From positions 77,907 to 141,906 of the forward strand of contig CADAIJ010000003.1 of the NCBI GenBank assembly GCA_902787955.1: 64,000 nucleotides of DNA, read 5' to 3'. Within the stretch, counting starts at the first letter, position 1. Each line of letters starts with the position of its first letter. Positions 36,533 to 45,769 of the stretch are shown piece by piece. The notes below the pieces were generated by a model, which saw nothing but the letters and a program-made list of their open reading frames with translations, was not told the origin of the DNA and ran no database searches. This DNA comes from an uncultured Erysipelotrichaceae bacterium (lineage in GTDB: Bacteria; Bacillota_I; Bacilli_A; RFN20; CAG-826). The translations under genes and the position numbers were made by a program.

Positions 36533-36952
36533 ATGATTAAACATGATGATTGTATTTTCTGTAAGATAGTGGACGGAGTAATCCCTTCTTCCATCGTCTA
36601 TGAAGATGATGATGTTCTCGCTTTCTTAGATATATCTCAAGTTACTAGAGGTCATACCTTAGTTATCCCAAAGAAACATTACGACAACTTCTTAACTGTT
36701 CCAAAAGACATTATGCATAAAGTTATGGATGTCGCTCAACGCATCGGACAAGCCGATATGGCCGTCTTAGGAGCGAAAGGGATAAATATATTAACCAATG
36801 TTAATAAAGAGGCTGGACAGTCCGTTTATCACTTCCACGTCCACGTTATTCCTCGTTACGTTAGAGATGAAGGTTTCCAAATCACTATGAAAACTGATGA
36901 GGAACCTAAAAACCTCCCTGCTTTAGCAGACTCAATCCGTAAAGGGATGTAA
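36533..36952 (+). CDS. hit: HIT family protein
   Basis: A 139-residue nucleotide phosphoramidase-type protein of the Hint branch. Zinc-type Cys pair CIFCKI near the N-terminus, GHTLVIPKKH, and the histidine triad HFHVHVIPRY are present. AAGGAG lies upstream. Single-gene unit between two terminators. The substrate in the cell is not known for most members. Confidence 0.93.
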   Translation: MIKHDDCIFCKIVDGVIPSSIVYEDDDVLAFLDISQVTRGHTLVIPKKHYDNFLTVPKDIMHKVMDVAQRIGQADMAVLGAKGINILTNVNKEAGQSVYHFHVHVIPRYVRDEGFQITMKTDEEPKNLPALADSIRKGM

Positions 36953-36964
36953 TTAAAAAAACAT

Positions 36965-36986
36965 AAAAAGGGCAACCGCCCTTTTT
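36965..36986. terminator. bidirectional terminator between hit and relE
   Basis: AAAAAGGGC, loop AACC, GCCCTTTTT. It has a T-run on both strands and separates convergent genes. Confidence 0.9.
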
Positions 36987-36987
36987 C

Positions 36988-37254
36988 TTATCTATATATT
37001 TCTTTACGATGTCCTATCGAGATAACTAACACAATTAACTTATCATCTTCAATTTTTACAATCACGCGATAATCACCAATTCGGTATCTCCATTGGCCAA
37101 CACGATTTGCAGTCAAAGCTTTTCCGTGAACTCTAGGGTTTGTCGTTCCCTCAATGTTTTTGTTAAGCCATAATAAAATAATTTTTTGAGTATAAATATC
37201 TAGTTTTTTTAAATCTTTTTTTGCTGATTCGGTAAAGACAACATGAAAACTCAT
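36988..37254 (-). CDS. RelE/ParE-superfamily toxin
   Basis: An 88-residue type II toxin, expected to cleave mRNA at the ribosome. MSFHVVFTESAKKDLKKLD, the internal KALTANRVGQWRYRIGDYRV and the C-terminal GHRKEIY are typical of RelE; R and Y/H residues of the active surface are kept. The start overlaps the antitoxin stop (ATGA). It ends 2 bases from a bidirectional terminator. Confidence 0.9.
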   Translation of the reverse strand: MSFHVVFTESAKKDLKKLDIYTQKIILLWLNKNIEGTTNPRVHGKALTANRVGQWRYRIGDYRVIVKIEDDKLIVLVISIGHRKEIYR

Positions 37255-37469
37255 AATCCTAATTCTTTCATCAATTCTTGAAGAGTATATGTTTTAGGAT
37301 TCTTTTCATATTCCTTTAAAGCAGCATCAGCTAAAGCAATATCATATTCATCTTCAATTCTTTCAAAATATGCACGCTTTATAGATTCGCTTAAAGAAAC
37401 ACCATTTAATTTTGCATATGCCTCTGCAAGTCTTTTTTCTTCATCTGTCATCCTAATAGAAATCACCAT
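37251..37469 (-). CDS. RelB-like antitoxin with ribbon-helix-helix N-terminus
   Basis: A 72-residue antitoxin: the N-terminal strand-helix MVISIRMTDEEKRLAEAYA is a ribbon-helix-helix DNA-binding domain (DUF6290-like), and the acidic C-terminal part would wrap the toxin. GAGGTG precedes the start. Two palindromes overlap its promoter, as expected for autorepression. Confidence 0.88.
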   Translation of the reverse strand: MVISIRMTDEEKRLAEAYAKLNGVSLSESIKRAYFERIEDEYDIALADAALKEYEKNPKTYTLQELMKELGL

Positions 37470-37484
37470 AATAACACCTCTTTG

Positions 37485-37521
37485 TGTACTACATTGTATG
37501 ACATACTCAGATTGAAATCAA
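37485..37521 (-). promoter_or_regulatory. toxin-antitoxin promoter with two palindromic operators
   Basis: Minus strand TTGATT (37516-37521), 17-base spacer, TACAAT (37493-37498). Palindromes GTATGACATAC (37496-37506) and TGTACTACA (37485-37493) sit side by side over the -10 box, the arrangement expected for ribbon-helix-helix autorepression. Confidence 0.65.
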
Positions 37522-37528
37522 GAATTAT

Positions 37529-37556
37529 AAAAAAAGACTACATATTTCAGTAGTCT
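37529..37556 (-). terminator. yhaM terminator
   Basis: Minus strand AGACTAC, loop TGAAATAT, GTAGTCT, then a T-run. It lies between yhaM and the toxin-antitoxin promoter. Confidence 0.85.
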
Positions 37557-37572
37557 AATTAAGTTTTTATAA

Positions 37573-38511
37573 CTATCTCGCTTTTGGTTTATATAAAGCA
37601 ATATTATCCATTGGCCAGATCTTTTGGGTGAAGTCTCCTTCTTTAGTAGGATCTAAGGCTTTATCCATAATCTGCATCTTAGAATCAAGTAAATCAATCA
37701 TTGATAATAAGACTGCTTCTCTAGTGGAAGGAACAACTGGACAACCAAATTCTCTAGTTCCATGGTGAGAAAGAATCATGTGTTCAAGGAGTAATGGTAC
37801 TTCACTTTCAATATGTAAATCATCAACGATCTTTTTAAATTCCGCATACATTAAGGAGATGTGACCGATTAGTTTACCTTCTAAAGTCATAGTAGGAATA
37901 ACTGGATTAGAATATTCAATGGTTTTACCAATATCGTGGATTAAGGCTCCTCCGACGAGGATATCTCTATCCACTTGTGGATAAAGCTTACATACTTCTT
38001 CAGCAAGATCTGCCATCGCAAGAGAGTGATACATAAGTCCACCATCGAAATCATGATGCACTCTAATACCACCTGGATAAGCAATATAATCCTTGTAGTA
38101 GTGTTTAATTAAGGTATTAACGATTAAGCTAACATCTTTATCTTTAAAAGAGGCAAGATATTTATCTAATTTCTTAATTAATTCTTCCTTAGGCACTAAG
38201 CATTCTTTCTGGAAGTTAAGAATATTAATTTCGTTTGGGTTAACTTGATTAACATTTAAGACTTTAAGTTGAGGTTTATCGCGGTATTTTAATACCACAC
38301 CATCAACGTTAATAATGTTACCAACCACAATAGTTTCTAAATCGCCTTCGACGATTTCCCACTTCTTAGCTTCAATAATTCCCGTTTTATCTTGGAAAGT
38401 AATATTAAGATATGGTTTAGCTCGATCGCTTTCACATTTAGCGACACTAGCGACTAAAAGTTGACCATTAATTTGGTCGCCATCTTGCATGTCATTAATC
38501 CATTTCATCAT
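37573..38511 (-). CDS. yhaM: 3'-5' exoribonuclease YhaM
   Basis: A 312-residue exonuclease with an N-terminal OB-fold (about 10-90) and an HD domain: HHDFDGGLMYHSL, GGALIHDIGKTIEYS and MILSHHGTREFG. It trims RNA 3' ends and in some species processes DNA. AAGGAG lies 9 bases before the first of two ATGs. It is followed by a terminator and preceded by recX after 15 bases. Confidence 0.93.
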   Translation of the reverse strand: MMKWINDMQDGDQINGQLLVASVAKCESDRAKPYLNITFQDKTGIIEAKKWEIVEGDLETIVVGNIINVDGVVLKYRDKPQLKVLNVNQVNPNEINILNFQKECLVPKEELIKKLDKYLASFKDKDVSLIVNTLIKHYYKDYIAYPGGIRVHHDFDGGLMYHSLAMADLAEEVCKLYPQVDRDILVGGALIHDIGKTIEYSNPVIPTMTLEGKLIGHISLMYAEFKKIVDDLHIESEVPLLLEHMILSHHGTREFGCPVVPSTREAVLLSMIDLLDSKMQIMDKALDPTKEGDFTQKIWPMDNIALYKPKAR

Positions 38512-38526
38512 AATTTATTTCTCCTT

Positions 38527-39288
38527 CTAATCATTTATATTTTTAATATCGTTATAACGATAACCTTTACGAATTAGATATTTTGTAACTGCGTCTTTAA
38601 GTTCATATCCTTCAAGTTTCTTAGAATATTTTTCATAAGCTTTTTTATATTCTAGTTTTAAGCTTTTAGTCTCGTTAGTTTTATCCCCTTGAGGTAATTT
38701 AACGATAACTATATCAATTAGTTCATATGGATAACCATAACGGTATAACGCTTCATATACTTTCTGTTTCTTCTTTAAATATGGGTATTTCTCGTATTTA
38801 GTGGATAGTTTAATAAGTAATTCACTAGCCTTATTAATTTCTTTCTTTTCATCAAAGTTTAATTTAGCTATATCTTCTTTCGAAATACCTTTATTTCTTA
38901 GTTCTTCTTTAATACGAAGTTCACCATATAGTTTTTCATTTAGATAGGTGAGATAAGTTTCTAAATAATCTTTATCATTAAGTAAATTAGAAGAGGTGAG
39001 CTTTTTAATAATCTCTTCTCTAGCTTTAATAGATGTTCCTCTTTTGATTAACTTATCTTCAATCTGTTTAACCGTATACATCCTAGAGGAGATAAGATTA
39101 AGCGCGTAAACATAATCAGCTTGAATCTTATCTTTCTTTAAGATGTCTTTATATTCTTTATCGCTAACTTCTTTATTAGGATAAAGTTTAAATTCAGTAT
39201 ATGTTTCTGGATTAATATTTATAATTTCATCATCAAAACGAAGTTGAACTTTCTTTTTACCAATATTAACCGAGACTAATTTATGCAT
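38527..39288 (-). CDS. recX: RecX family regulatory protein
   Basis: A 253-residue protein made of helical repeats; RecX controls RecA filaments. ALNLISSRMYTVKQIEDKL, KELRNKGIS-like (EELRNKGISKEDI) and the C-terminal KYLIRKGYRYNDI match the three-helix repeats. The N-terminus carries an extra beta-rich stretch (about 1-60) seen in Bacilli. It sits between yhaM and the glycosyltransferase, not next to recA. Confidence 0.85.
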   Translation of the reverse strand: MHKLVSVNIGKKKVQLRFDDEIININPETYTEFKLYPNKEVSDKEYKDILKKDKIQADYVYALNLISSRMYTVKQIEDKLIKRGTSIKAREEIIKKLTSSNLLNDKDYLETYLTYLNEKLYGELRIKEELRNKGISKEDIAKLNFDEKKEINKASELLIKLSTKYEKYPYLKKKQKVYEALYRYGYPYELIDIVIVKLPQGDKTNETKSLKLEYKKAYEKYSKKLEGYELKDAVTKYLIRKGYRYNDIKNIND

Positions 39289-39292
39289 TATA

Positions 39293-40468
39293 TTACCAAT
39301 TTATCTTTAAGACATGTTTATATGTCTTCATGATGGAGTTATAGAATGTTTCAATTGAATATTGTTCAATACCGATAATTGCATCATCAAGCATCTTTGT
39401 GTCGTAGTTTTTAAAGCTTTGATAAGCGAGATATAGTTTATTCGAGAACTCTTCTTCGTTTTCAAAGAAATAACCTGTCACTCCATCTTTAACAACATCA
39501 AGTAAGTTATGGTCATATCTCGCCATTACGTAAAGACGAGACGCCATCGCTTCCATATAGGTTAAACCTTGGGTTTCACTTAAAGAGGCACTAACAAAAG
39601 CGTCCCCTAAAGTGTAATAGTTTTGAACTTCTTTCGGATCACATGGTCCCGCGAATATAACTTTATCAGCGATATTTAAGTCTTTCGCAAGTTGTTTTAG
39701 TTCATCTTCTGCTGGTCCTTTACCCACAATTATCATTTTTGTTTTAATATCTGGATGATTTTCGATAAATTTCGCGTAGCACTTCATGGAGAAATCAATA
39801 GACTTCTCCGCGGCGATTCTTCCTAAAGAAAGAACAGTAAACGTATCATCATCAATATTAAATTTATGTCTAAGTTCTGGCTTAATATTAGGAGAGATAT
39901 TGCCTGGATTAAATCTAGAGAAATCTATCCCGGTAGGTACAACATTACAGTATTTGTCATAACCGATATTTCTCATATAGTCTTTAGTTTTAGATGATGG
40001 AGTAATAAAACCATCCGCGAGTTGAGCGTACATCTTAAAGTATCTACGAATAAAGAACTTCGCTAATCGGTCAAAATGCCCATGAGTGAGATAATAAGTA
40101 TAATCTTCAATCATCGTGTGGTAAGTATATACCATAGGTATTTTAAGAAGCTGAACCGCCATTAGGCCGATAATACCAACACTATATTCAGTTTGAATAT
40201 GAATTAAATCTGGTTCAAATTTTCTTAAAACATTTATCGCATTACGGTTAAAGATATTCGCCATACGATAACCATATACTTTTTTAAGTTCTGCTCCTGG
40301 AAGGCGGTAGACATCATTATCCATCATAAAATCATCTCCAAATGGATTAGATGTAACAACAAGAACTTGATGACCATGCGCGACTAAAATATCGTGAAGC
40401 GATTTACATGACATCGCCACCCCATTAATCTCAGGAACATATGTATCAGTAAATAAGGCTATTCTCAT
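39293..40468 (-). CDS. GT4 glycosyltransferase, probably 1,2-diacylglycerol 3-glucosyltransferase
   Basis: A 391-residue GT-B enzyme. MRIALFTDTYVPEINGVA and the retaining-GT4 E-x7-E motif (SETQGLTYME) are present, and SLGRIAAEKSIDF marks the nucleotide-sugar side. The sequence pattern resembles the alMGS group, which makes monoglucosyl-diacylglycerol, a membrane and lipoteichoic-acid anchor lipid. It is adjacent (5-base gap) to a flippase-like membrane protein, the same pairing as in streptococci. The exact sugar is inferred. Confidence 0.82.
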   Translation of the reverse strand: MRIALFTDTYVPEINGVAMSCKSLHDILVAHGHQVLVVTSNPFGDDFMMDNDVYRLPGAELKKVYGYRMANIFNRNAINVLRKFEPDLIHIQTEYSVGIIGLMAVQLLKIPMVYTYHTMIEDYTYYLTHGHFDRLAKFFIRRYFKMYAQLADGFITPSSKTKDYMRNIGYDKYCNVVPTGIDFSRFNPGNISPNIKPELRHKFNIDDDTFTVLSLGRIAAEKSIDFSMKCYAKFIENHPDIKTKMIIVGKGPAEDELKQLAKDLNIADKVIFAGPCDPKEVQNYYTLGDAFVSASLSETQGLTYMEAMASRLYVMARYDHNLLDVVKDGVTGYFFENEEEFSNKLYLAYQSFKNYDTKMLDDAIIGIEQYSIETFYNSIMKTYKHVLKINW

Positions 40469-40473
40469 ATACT

Positions 40474-42045
40474 TTAATCTCCTGTCGAAATATCATCCCA
40501 GTCATCTTGAGGTTCTTTGGTTTTCTTTTTACCTCTAGTAGATGGATTACGAGCTTTAGTTGGTTTTTTAGCAGCAGGCTTACCTGTTTTCATACCAGTA
40601 GACTTATTAAGTGTCTTTCTAGGTCTACGTTCACGTTTAACTGTGCCTTCTTCTGCATCGATAACCCCTTCAGTCTTCTTTTTAGATTGAGGTTTCCAGT
40701 TACGTAATCTTTCTTGCATTTCTTTACGAGATAAAGACGCTGTTTCAAACATCGTATCCGCGGTTTTCTTACGGATTTCATAAGTTTCAAGCTGAATAGT
40801 AACAAAGGTCTTTCTATTAGCTTCGTGAGCGGTTTCTTTAGGTGAGACGTGATAAGAGGCACTAACGATACCAGCGATAAGAAGCATAATGTGGAAGGTT
40901 AAGAATCTCCAAATGATCTGCGCCGCAGAAGTTACTTGTTGAGATACAAAGTAGTTAGAGAAGATCATGGAGAAGAAATATTCTGATACACCTGCAGCAC
41001 CTGGAATAGGTACTAAACCTGCGACCATTTGGTGATAGCTGGAAAGGAAGACCGCATCCCAGAATGACGCAAAGGAGACACTACCTGTAGATAAAACTGG
41101 TAAATTATCTCTAATTACTAAAGTCCCATCTACTTCAAGTAAATAGCCATAACCATCTAAGGCTACCCCTGCGAAGAATGGAATAGAGAAACGAATAATT
41201 AAGACTAAAGCAAAACAAGTAAAGATAAGAATAGTAACTGGAATATTAGATCCTAGACGTTTAAGTTCAATCTTAAAGTTTTCAACCTGAATACGAAGTG
41301 ATTCTCTAGTTTCTTCTGGTTTCTTTAAGATTCTTAACTTTGCTAGCAAGTTAATACCATGATGCATGATAAAGTTATGAATCTTATGAGAGAAAGACAT
41401 AACAAATAATAGCAAAATAACGGAGATGTTAAGTAAAAATCCAGCGATAGTAAATGGAATAGCAGGAATTGATAAGGTCGCGTTTCCTACTGCTATTTCA
41501 AAGTTACCAATCGTAGTAATTAAGTTCCATTTAAAGAAAACACCAACAATACCCACTACAATTAACGCGGATTGGTAAATGATAAAAGACATTATCATAA
41601 TAGATGCAGCATTAGAAACTTCAACACCTTGTTTCTTTAAGGTATAGACTTGCATAGCTTGTCCTCCAGAAGCCCCTGGAGTAACCGCACTATAAAATGA
41701 TCCAACCATTTGAGTGGCTAACGCTGATGGATAATGATAGTTTCTGGTATATAGTCTAGAAAAGATAAAGATAACAAAAGCTTCTATCGCATGAGACACT
41801 AAAACTAAACCAAACATGAGGAATAATATTCCTATATCTGCACGCGCGATAGAATTAATAACACCTTGGAAGTCTTGATAAAGGGATAAGAATAAAGCAA
41901 TACCAGTCGCGATAAGAATGATGAGAAAATAAAGAATAAACTTAAGGAAAGAGTGTTTCTTCTTTTCTTCGACTTTCTTTTCATCATCTAGCGTTCTAAT
42001 ATCGTCTAGAGATTCTACTTCGTTAGTTACGTCTTTTGTTGCCAT
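40474..42045 (-). CDS. flippase-like membrane protein (lysylphosphatidylglycerol synthase TM / UPF0104 family)
   Basis: A 523-residue integral membrane protein with about eight helices. The family pattern shows in SFYSAVTPGASGGQAMQVY and PIPGAAGVSEYFF. The N-terminal 35 residues are charged, and a long C-terminal tail (about 430-523) is very rich in Lys, Arg and Thr, probably cytoplasmic and nucleic-acid- or lipid-binding in charge only. Adjacency to the GT4 gene points to glycolipid or LTA precursor translocation (inference). Confidence 0.8.
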   Translation of the reverse strand: MATKDVTNEVESLDDIRTLDDEKKVEEKKKHSFLKFILYFLIILIATGIALFLSLYQDFQGVINSIARADIGILFLMFGLVLVSHAIEAFVIFIFSRLYTRNYHYPSALATQMVGSFYSAVTPGASGGQAMQVYTLKKQGVEVSNAASIMIMSFIIYQSALIVVGIVGVFFKWNLITTIGNFEIAVGNATLSIPAIPFTIAGFLLNISVILLLFVMSFSHKIHNFIMHHGINLLAKLRILKKPEETRESLRIQVENFKIELKRLGSNIPVTILIFTCFALVLIIRFSIPFFAGVALDGYGYLLEVDGTLVIRDNLPVLSTGSVSFASFWDAVFLSSYHQMVAGLVPIPGAAGVSEYFFSMIFSNYFVSQQVTSAAQIIWRFLTFHIMLLIAGIVSASYHVSPKETAHEANRKTFVTIQLETYEIRKKTADTMFETASLSRKEMQERLRNWKPQSKKKTEGVIDAEEGTVKRERRPRKTLNKSTGMKTGKPAAKKPTKARNPSTRGKKKTKEPQDDWDDISTGD

Positions 42046-42182
42046 ATAAAAACTTTTACCTAGGTAATTCTAACATATATTTATGATAAAGGGTATTCTA
42101 AGCAAGTAGATTTGGGAAAAATAAGGAAGAATATTTCGAAAAATTCTATTGTTTTAAATAAGAGAAAAAGGAAAAGAATAAT

Positions 42183-42309
42183 ATGCTTTCACGATAAAAA
42201 GAGGTGATTTCCTATATGTTTTTCGTTAATTTAAGCGATATTTAGTTAATTCGCGATAAATATAAGAAAAGATAAGAATATTAGGAAAGAATCCTCTAAG
42301 TGAAAGCAT
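42183..42309 (+). repeat. 127-bp inverted-repeat structure with a 9-codon leader ORF
   Basis: Ends ATGCTTTCAC (42183-42192) and GTGAAAGCAT (42300-42309) are perfect inverted repeats. Nested pairs AGAGG/CCTCT (42200-42204 with 42293-42297) and TTTCCTA/TAGGAAA (42208-42214 with 42282-42288) extend the stem. Inside, GAGGTGA lies 8 bases before ATG at 42216, which opens MFFVNLSDI and stops at 42245. The rest of 42046-42404 holds a near-palindrome (42129-42148) and the lipoprotein ribosome-binding site. No target duplication is seen at the ends. Confidence 0.5.
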
Positions 42310-42404
42310 TTTCATCTAAATGTTATTAATATCTTCTTTTAGTTAAATAACTAATAAAATATATTCTTATTTAGAAACACAATTTTACCAAGGAGAAAAT
42401 AAAT

Positions 42405-43895
42405 ATGAAGAAATCCTTAAAAATATCTTTAATCTCTCTTTTATCAATTTTAGTTTTAGGAGCGTGCTCCCCATCCACTTCTACTTTATCTTCCACTAGT
42501 GAAGATTCTTCAGGGAGCACTACTAATGAAGAAGAAATTAAATGGACTGATACTGAAACTAAATTAATGAAGAGTCACTTACATAATGAGGTTCTTCCAT
42601 ATATTGATTTAGCTAGCCGTAAAGTCGAATATGAAGATGGTTATATCACTATAAGTGGAAGTGAAGTAACTCATAGTGACTTAGAAAGCTATGCTTTACT
42701 ATATAAAAACTGGAAAGATATATCTTCTTCATATTCTTCTGATAAAGTATTTGCCTTTGAAAAAGAAGTAGACACCATAGAAGGAAAAAGATATATCGAA
42801 GTCTTATTCTACGCCTTTAATGAAGGAATAGTCTTAGATGGTAACTTCTATTTAGAAGCTCATGATCCATATGTTTATACTTATCCAAGTGATAAAGCTC
42901 TGGAATATGCCTCAACATTCATGTCTAATGAACTCCCACCTATCTTTGAAGCCGGACATTATAAATATAATAATTCCGCTCAATCAATCTTTGGTTACGA
43001 TATAGGTGGCACCACTGATGATAACGGCTATAAAGAATTATTAACTAAAGCAGGTTGGACTGTTAACGAATCTAAAGATGATCAAGGCTATTACACCGCT
43101 TTATCTAAAGATAGTCGTTATCAAGTTGCCTTTATTTATGATTTAGTTAAAGATCGATTTGAACTCTATTTTGAACCAGGACCTATCTTCCCAAGTGAAG
43201 TAATTAAAGATATCTTTGCTAAATATCCTTTATTAACCGCGTTTACTATACCTAGCTATTCCAAAGAAGGTATTACATTCCAAATACTAGAGGCTCAAAA
43301 TAACGCCCTTTATTATGAAAATAAACTATATGATGGAATGTATTATATTGTGGGTTTCTTTGGAGCGTCTATAACTGAATATAACGAATACCTTGACATT
43401 TTAAGAAATAATAAGTGGACTGTTACAGATATTTCTACAGATAAGAAGACTGCCTCGTCCGTGACACTATTTGATGATAAACTCGGTACAATGAAAATGG
43501 AGGTTGGTATTAGTTTTGATTATGTTATTCTCCAAGTATTTATGAAAATAGAAACTATACCAGCAGGTTGGCCAGCTGATGAAATTAATACTTACTTAAC
43601 TAGCTTAGGTATTAAAGACACTATTCCAGTATATAACTTAGGAGATGTCACCTTTAGTTGGTTAGATGATTATTTTGGAAATGCAATCTTATTTAACACT
43701 AAAAAAGATGAAGAAGCTAAGGTTGCTGAAGCTTATGGAAAGATTTTAGTGGACGCTAACTTTAAAGCAGGAGAACCAAATCAATTTGGTGATGTAAAGT
43801 ATACTTCTCCAAATGAAGAGTTTATTCTTAATGTCCAAGTAGCGCTTACCCCAGGTACTGTTACTGTCTCAATTATCCCATTAGTCGAGGAATAA
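42405..43895 (+). CDS. lipoprotein of unknown function (496 aa)
   Basis: AAGGAG precedes ATG. Signal peptide ends in lipobox LGAC (C21), followed by a Ser/Thr-rich spacer (about 22-45). The mature part seems to consist of repeated units of about 100 residues with spaced aromatics, for example SYSSDKVFAF and DDYFGNAILF, without a domain I know. Alone in its operon behind the 127-bp inverted repeat; ends in a bidirectional terminator. Surface location is supported; function is not. Confidence 0.75.
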   Translation: MKKSLKISLISLLSILVLGACSPSTSTLSSTSEDSSGSTTNEEEIKWTDTETKLMKSHLHNEVLPYIDLASRKVEYEDGYITISGSEVTHSDLESYALLYKNWKDISSSYSSDKVFAFEKEVDTIEGKRYIEVLFYAFNEGIVLDGNFYLEAHDPYVYTYPSDKALEYASTFMSNELPPIFEAGHYKYNNSAQSIFGYDIGGTTDDNGYKELLTKAGWTVNESKDDQGYYTALSKDSRYQVAFIYDLVKDRFELYFEPGPIFPSEVIKDIFAKYPLLTAFTIPSYSKEGITFQILEAQNNALYYENKLYDGMYYIVGFFGASITEYNEYLDILRNNKWTVTDISTDKKTASSVTLFDDKLGTMKMEVGISFDYVILQVFMKIETIPAGWPADEINTYLTSLGIKDTIPVYNLGDVTFSWLDDYFGNAILFNTKKDEEAKVAEAYGKILVDANFKAGEPNQFGDVKYTSPNEEFILNVQVALTPGTVTVSIIPLVEE

Positions 43896-43909
43896 ATGCT
43901 AAATATACA

Positions 43910-43945
43910 AAAAGAGTGAATTCCATATAAGGAGTCCGCTCTTTT
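43910..43945. terminator. bidirectional terminator between the lipoprotein and gdhA
   Basis: AAAAGAGTG (43910-43918) pairs with CGCTCTTTT (43937-43945, one G-U), with an inner TCC/GGA. The T-run serves both strands. Confidence 0.75.
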
Positions 43946-43971
43946 AATTTGGCTAAGGTATATAGGTTAGA

Positions 43972-45288
43972 TTAATGAAACATCTTATTAACTATACCTA
44001 TAAATGCGTAGTTATTAGCACCTTTAACAAGGTTATATTCATCATCTAAGTCTTTCGCACACTTATAGATATTATTAAATATGGTAGACATAATACCTTT
44101 TAATCTATTATCTACTTCTTCAAAGGACCATTTTTCATTTTTCTTATTTTGTTCTATTTCTAAACCAGATACTGCTACTCCACCAGCATTAGAGGCTTTA
44201 CCAGGAGAATAGATAACTTTATTTTTAATAAATAAGTTAGCGGCTTCAATAGTGCATGGCATATTAGCCCCTTCAAAGACCCCTATTACTCCGTTTGATA
44301 TAAGTTTCTTAGCGTCTTCTTCATCTAGTTCAAATTGAGTCGCGCATGGGAAGGCTATATCCGCTTTAACTTCCCAGATAGCTTTAGATTCTTTAACTAT
44401 TACTTCATCTTTAACCAAGTCTTTATATTCTTTAATTCTTCCGCGCTTATCTTCTTTAAGTTCTCTAAGAATATCAAAGTTAATGCCACTTGGAACATAG
44501 ATAGAATTAGAAGAGTCATTCATCGCAATAACTATTCCACCTAATTCAGTTACTTTCTTTAAACAATATAAAGCGACATTGCCACTTCCAGAGACAATTA
44601 CTTTTTTTCCTTTTAAATCAGTGTGTTTATATTGTTTTAAAGCTTCTAACGCAAAATAAGTAACGCCAAAGCCGGTTGCTTCTGTTCTACAAAGTGATCC
44701 ACCCATATCTAAAGGTTTACCTGTTAAAGAACAATCTGACTTACCTGAGTACTCTTTATAAGCGTTATATAAGTTTCTAATTTCTCTAGCGCCCACACCG
44801 ATATCCCCTGCAGGGACATCTTTATCTACACCTATATATGGATATAGTTCTTTCATAAAGGCGTAGCAGAAGTTTTTAACTTCATTATCGGATTTACCTT
44901 TAGGATCAAAGTCACTACCACCTTTTCCTCCTCCCATTGGGAGAGTGGTTAAATAGTTTTTAAAGATTTGTTCAAACGCTAAAAACTTAAGGATGGATAA
45001 GTTAACGGAAGGATGGAATCTAAGTCCACCTTTATAAACCCCATTAACATTATTAAATTGGACTCTATAGCCTTTATTAATGTGTTCTATGTTATTATCA
45101 TCAAGCCACTTAACATCAAAAGTTATAATATGATCAGGGGTAACTAGTCTTTCTAAGAATGCTTCATCTTTAATAAGAGATAATGATTTAGAATCTAAAG
45201 ATGCAAACATCTCTTTTAAGGCTGTTTGAAATTCAGGCTCATTATTATATTTTTCTAATAATTTATTTATAGATTGTTCAATATTCAT
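43972..45288 (-). CDS. gdhA: glutamate dehydrogenase, hexameric type
   Basis: Interconverts glutamate and 2-oxoglutarate plus ammonia; likely NADP-specific as in anabolic bacterial enzymes. KGGLRFHPSVN, PMGGGKGGSDFDPKG with the catalytic region, PAGDIGVGAREI and the Rossmann motif SGSGNVALY are present. I start at 45288 (MNIEQSINK) with GGGGA upstream; an ATG at 45303 adds five residues and has no ribosome-binding site. The gene stands alone. Confidence 0.95.
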   Translation of the reverse strand: MNIEQSINKLLEKYNNEPEFQTALKEMFASLDSKSLSLIKDEAFLERLVTPDHIITFDVKWLDDNNIEHINKGYRVQFNNVNGVYKGGLRFHPSVNLSILKFLAFEQIFKNYLTTLPMGGGKGGSDFDPKGKSDNEVKNFCYAFMKELYPYIGVDKDVPAGDIGVGAREIRNLYNAYKEYSGKSDCSLTGKPLDMGGSLCRTEATGFGVTYFALEALKQYKHTDLKGKKVIVSGSGNVALYCLKKVTELGGIVIAMNDSSNSIYVPSGINFDILRELKEDKRGRIKEYKDLVKDEVIVKESKAIWEVKADIAFPCATQFELDEEDAKKLISNGVIGVFEGANMPCTIEAANLFIKNKVIYSPGKASNAGGVAVSGLEIEQNKKNEKWSFEEVDNRLKGIMSTIFNNIYKCAKDLDDEYNLVKGANNYAFIGIVNKMFH

Positions 45289-45353
45289 AACATTATTCCC
45301 CATAAATTAATAACATACTAAATTATTTAATAACGAAATAATCATCATTACTA

Positions 45354-45677
45354 TTATTTTTTGTTGAAACCCTTTTCAATTAAATGAATATCTAGATTGA
45401 GACAATCTAAAATTCTAATAAGAGTGTCGAGTCTAGGCATGCATTCGCGCTTTTCAATTCTTGCAATCATAGGTTGCTTAATATTGGTTAAGGAGGCGAG
45501 ATCTCTTTGGGTTAAACCGAGAGCTTTTCTTCTTTGCACGATTAAATCAATGAAAGAGATGATTTTATTTGTTCTTTCAAGGAGTTCTTTGTTTTCGTTA
45601 GATTTGTTTGAAAATGTTTTTAAAGCTTCTTTAACAGAAATTGTGCCAATTACGTTCTTTTTGATCTTTTTAGTCAT
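45354..45677 (-). CDS. XRE-family helix-turn-helix regulator
   Basis: 107 residues with ATG at 45677 and GAGG 9 bases upstream (a TTG at 45692 is less likely). The C-terminal half is an HTH_3 domain: LGLTQRDLASLTNIKQPMIARIE. The N-terminal third is Lys-rich. This resembles the antitoxin of a HigBA-type pair, but no toxin gene is next to it. It may be an orphan regulator. Confidence 0.82.
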   Translation of the reverse strand: MTKKIKKNVIGTISVKEALKTFSNKSNENKELLERTNKIISFIDLIVQRRKALGLTQRDLASLTNIKQPMIARIEKRECMPRLDTLIRILDCLNLDIHLIEKGFNKK

Positions 45678-45769
45678 ATTATTATGCCTCAACCTTGATA
45701 ACTTTTTCGTTATCTAGATTTTAGCAAGAAAAAATATTAAATTCAATTAAATAACATATAAGTAATCGC

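Noticed and set aside
42183-42309. MITE insertion
   Set aside because: No target-site duplication seen and no second copy in this window; left as an unexplained structured element.
45354-45677. HigBA-type toxin-antitoxin pair
   Set aside because: The HTH protein looks like an antitoxin, but neither neighbour is a toxin-sized gene of the RelE family, so I call it an orphan regulator.
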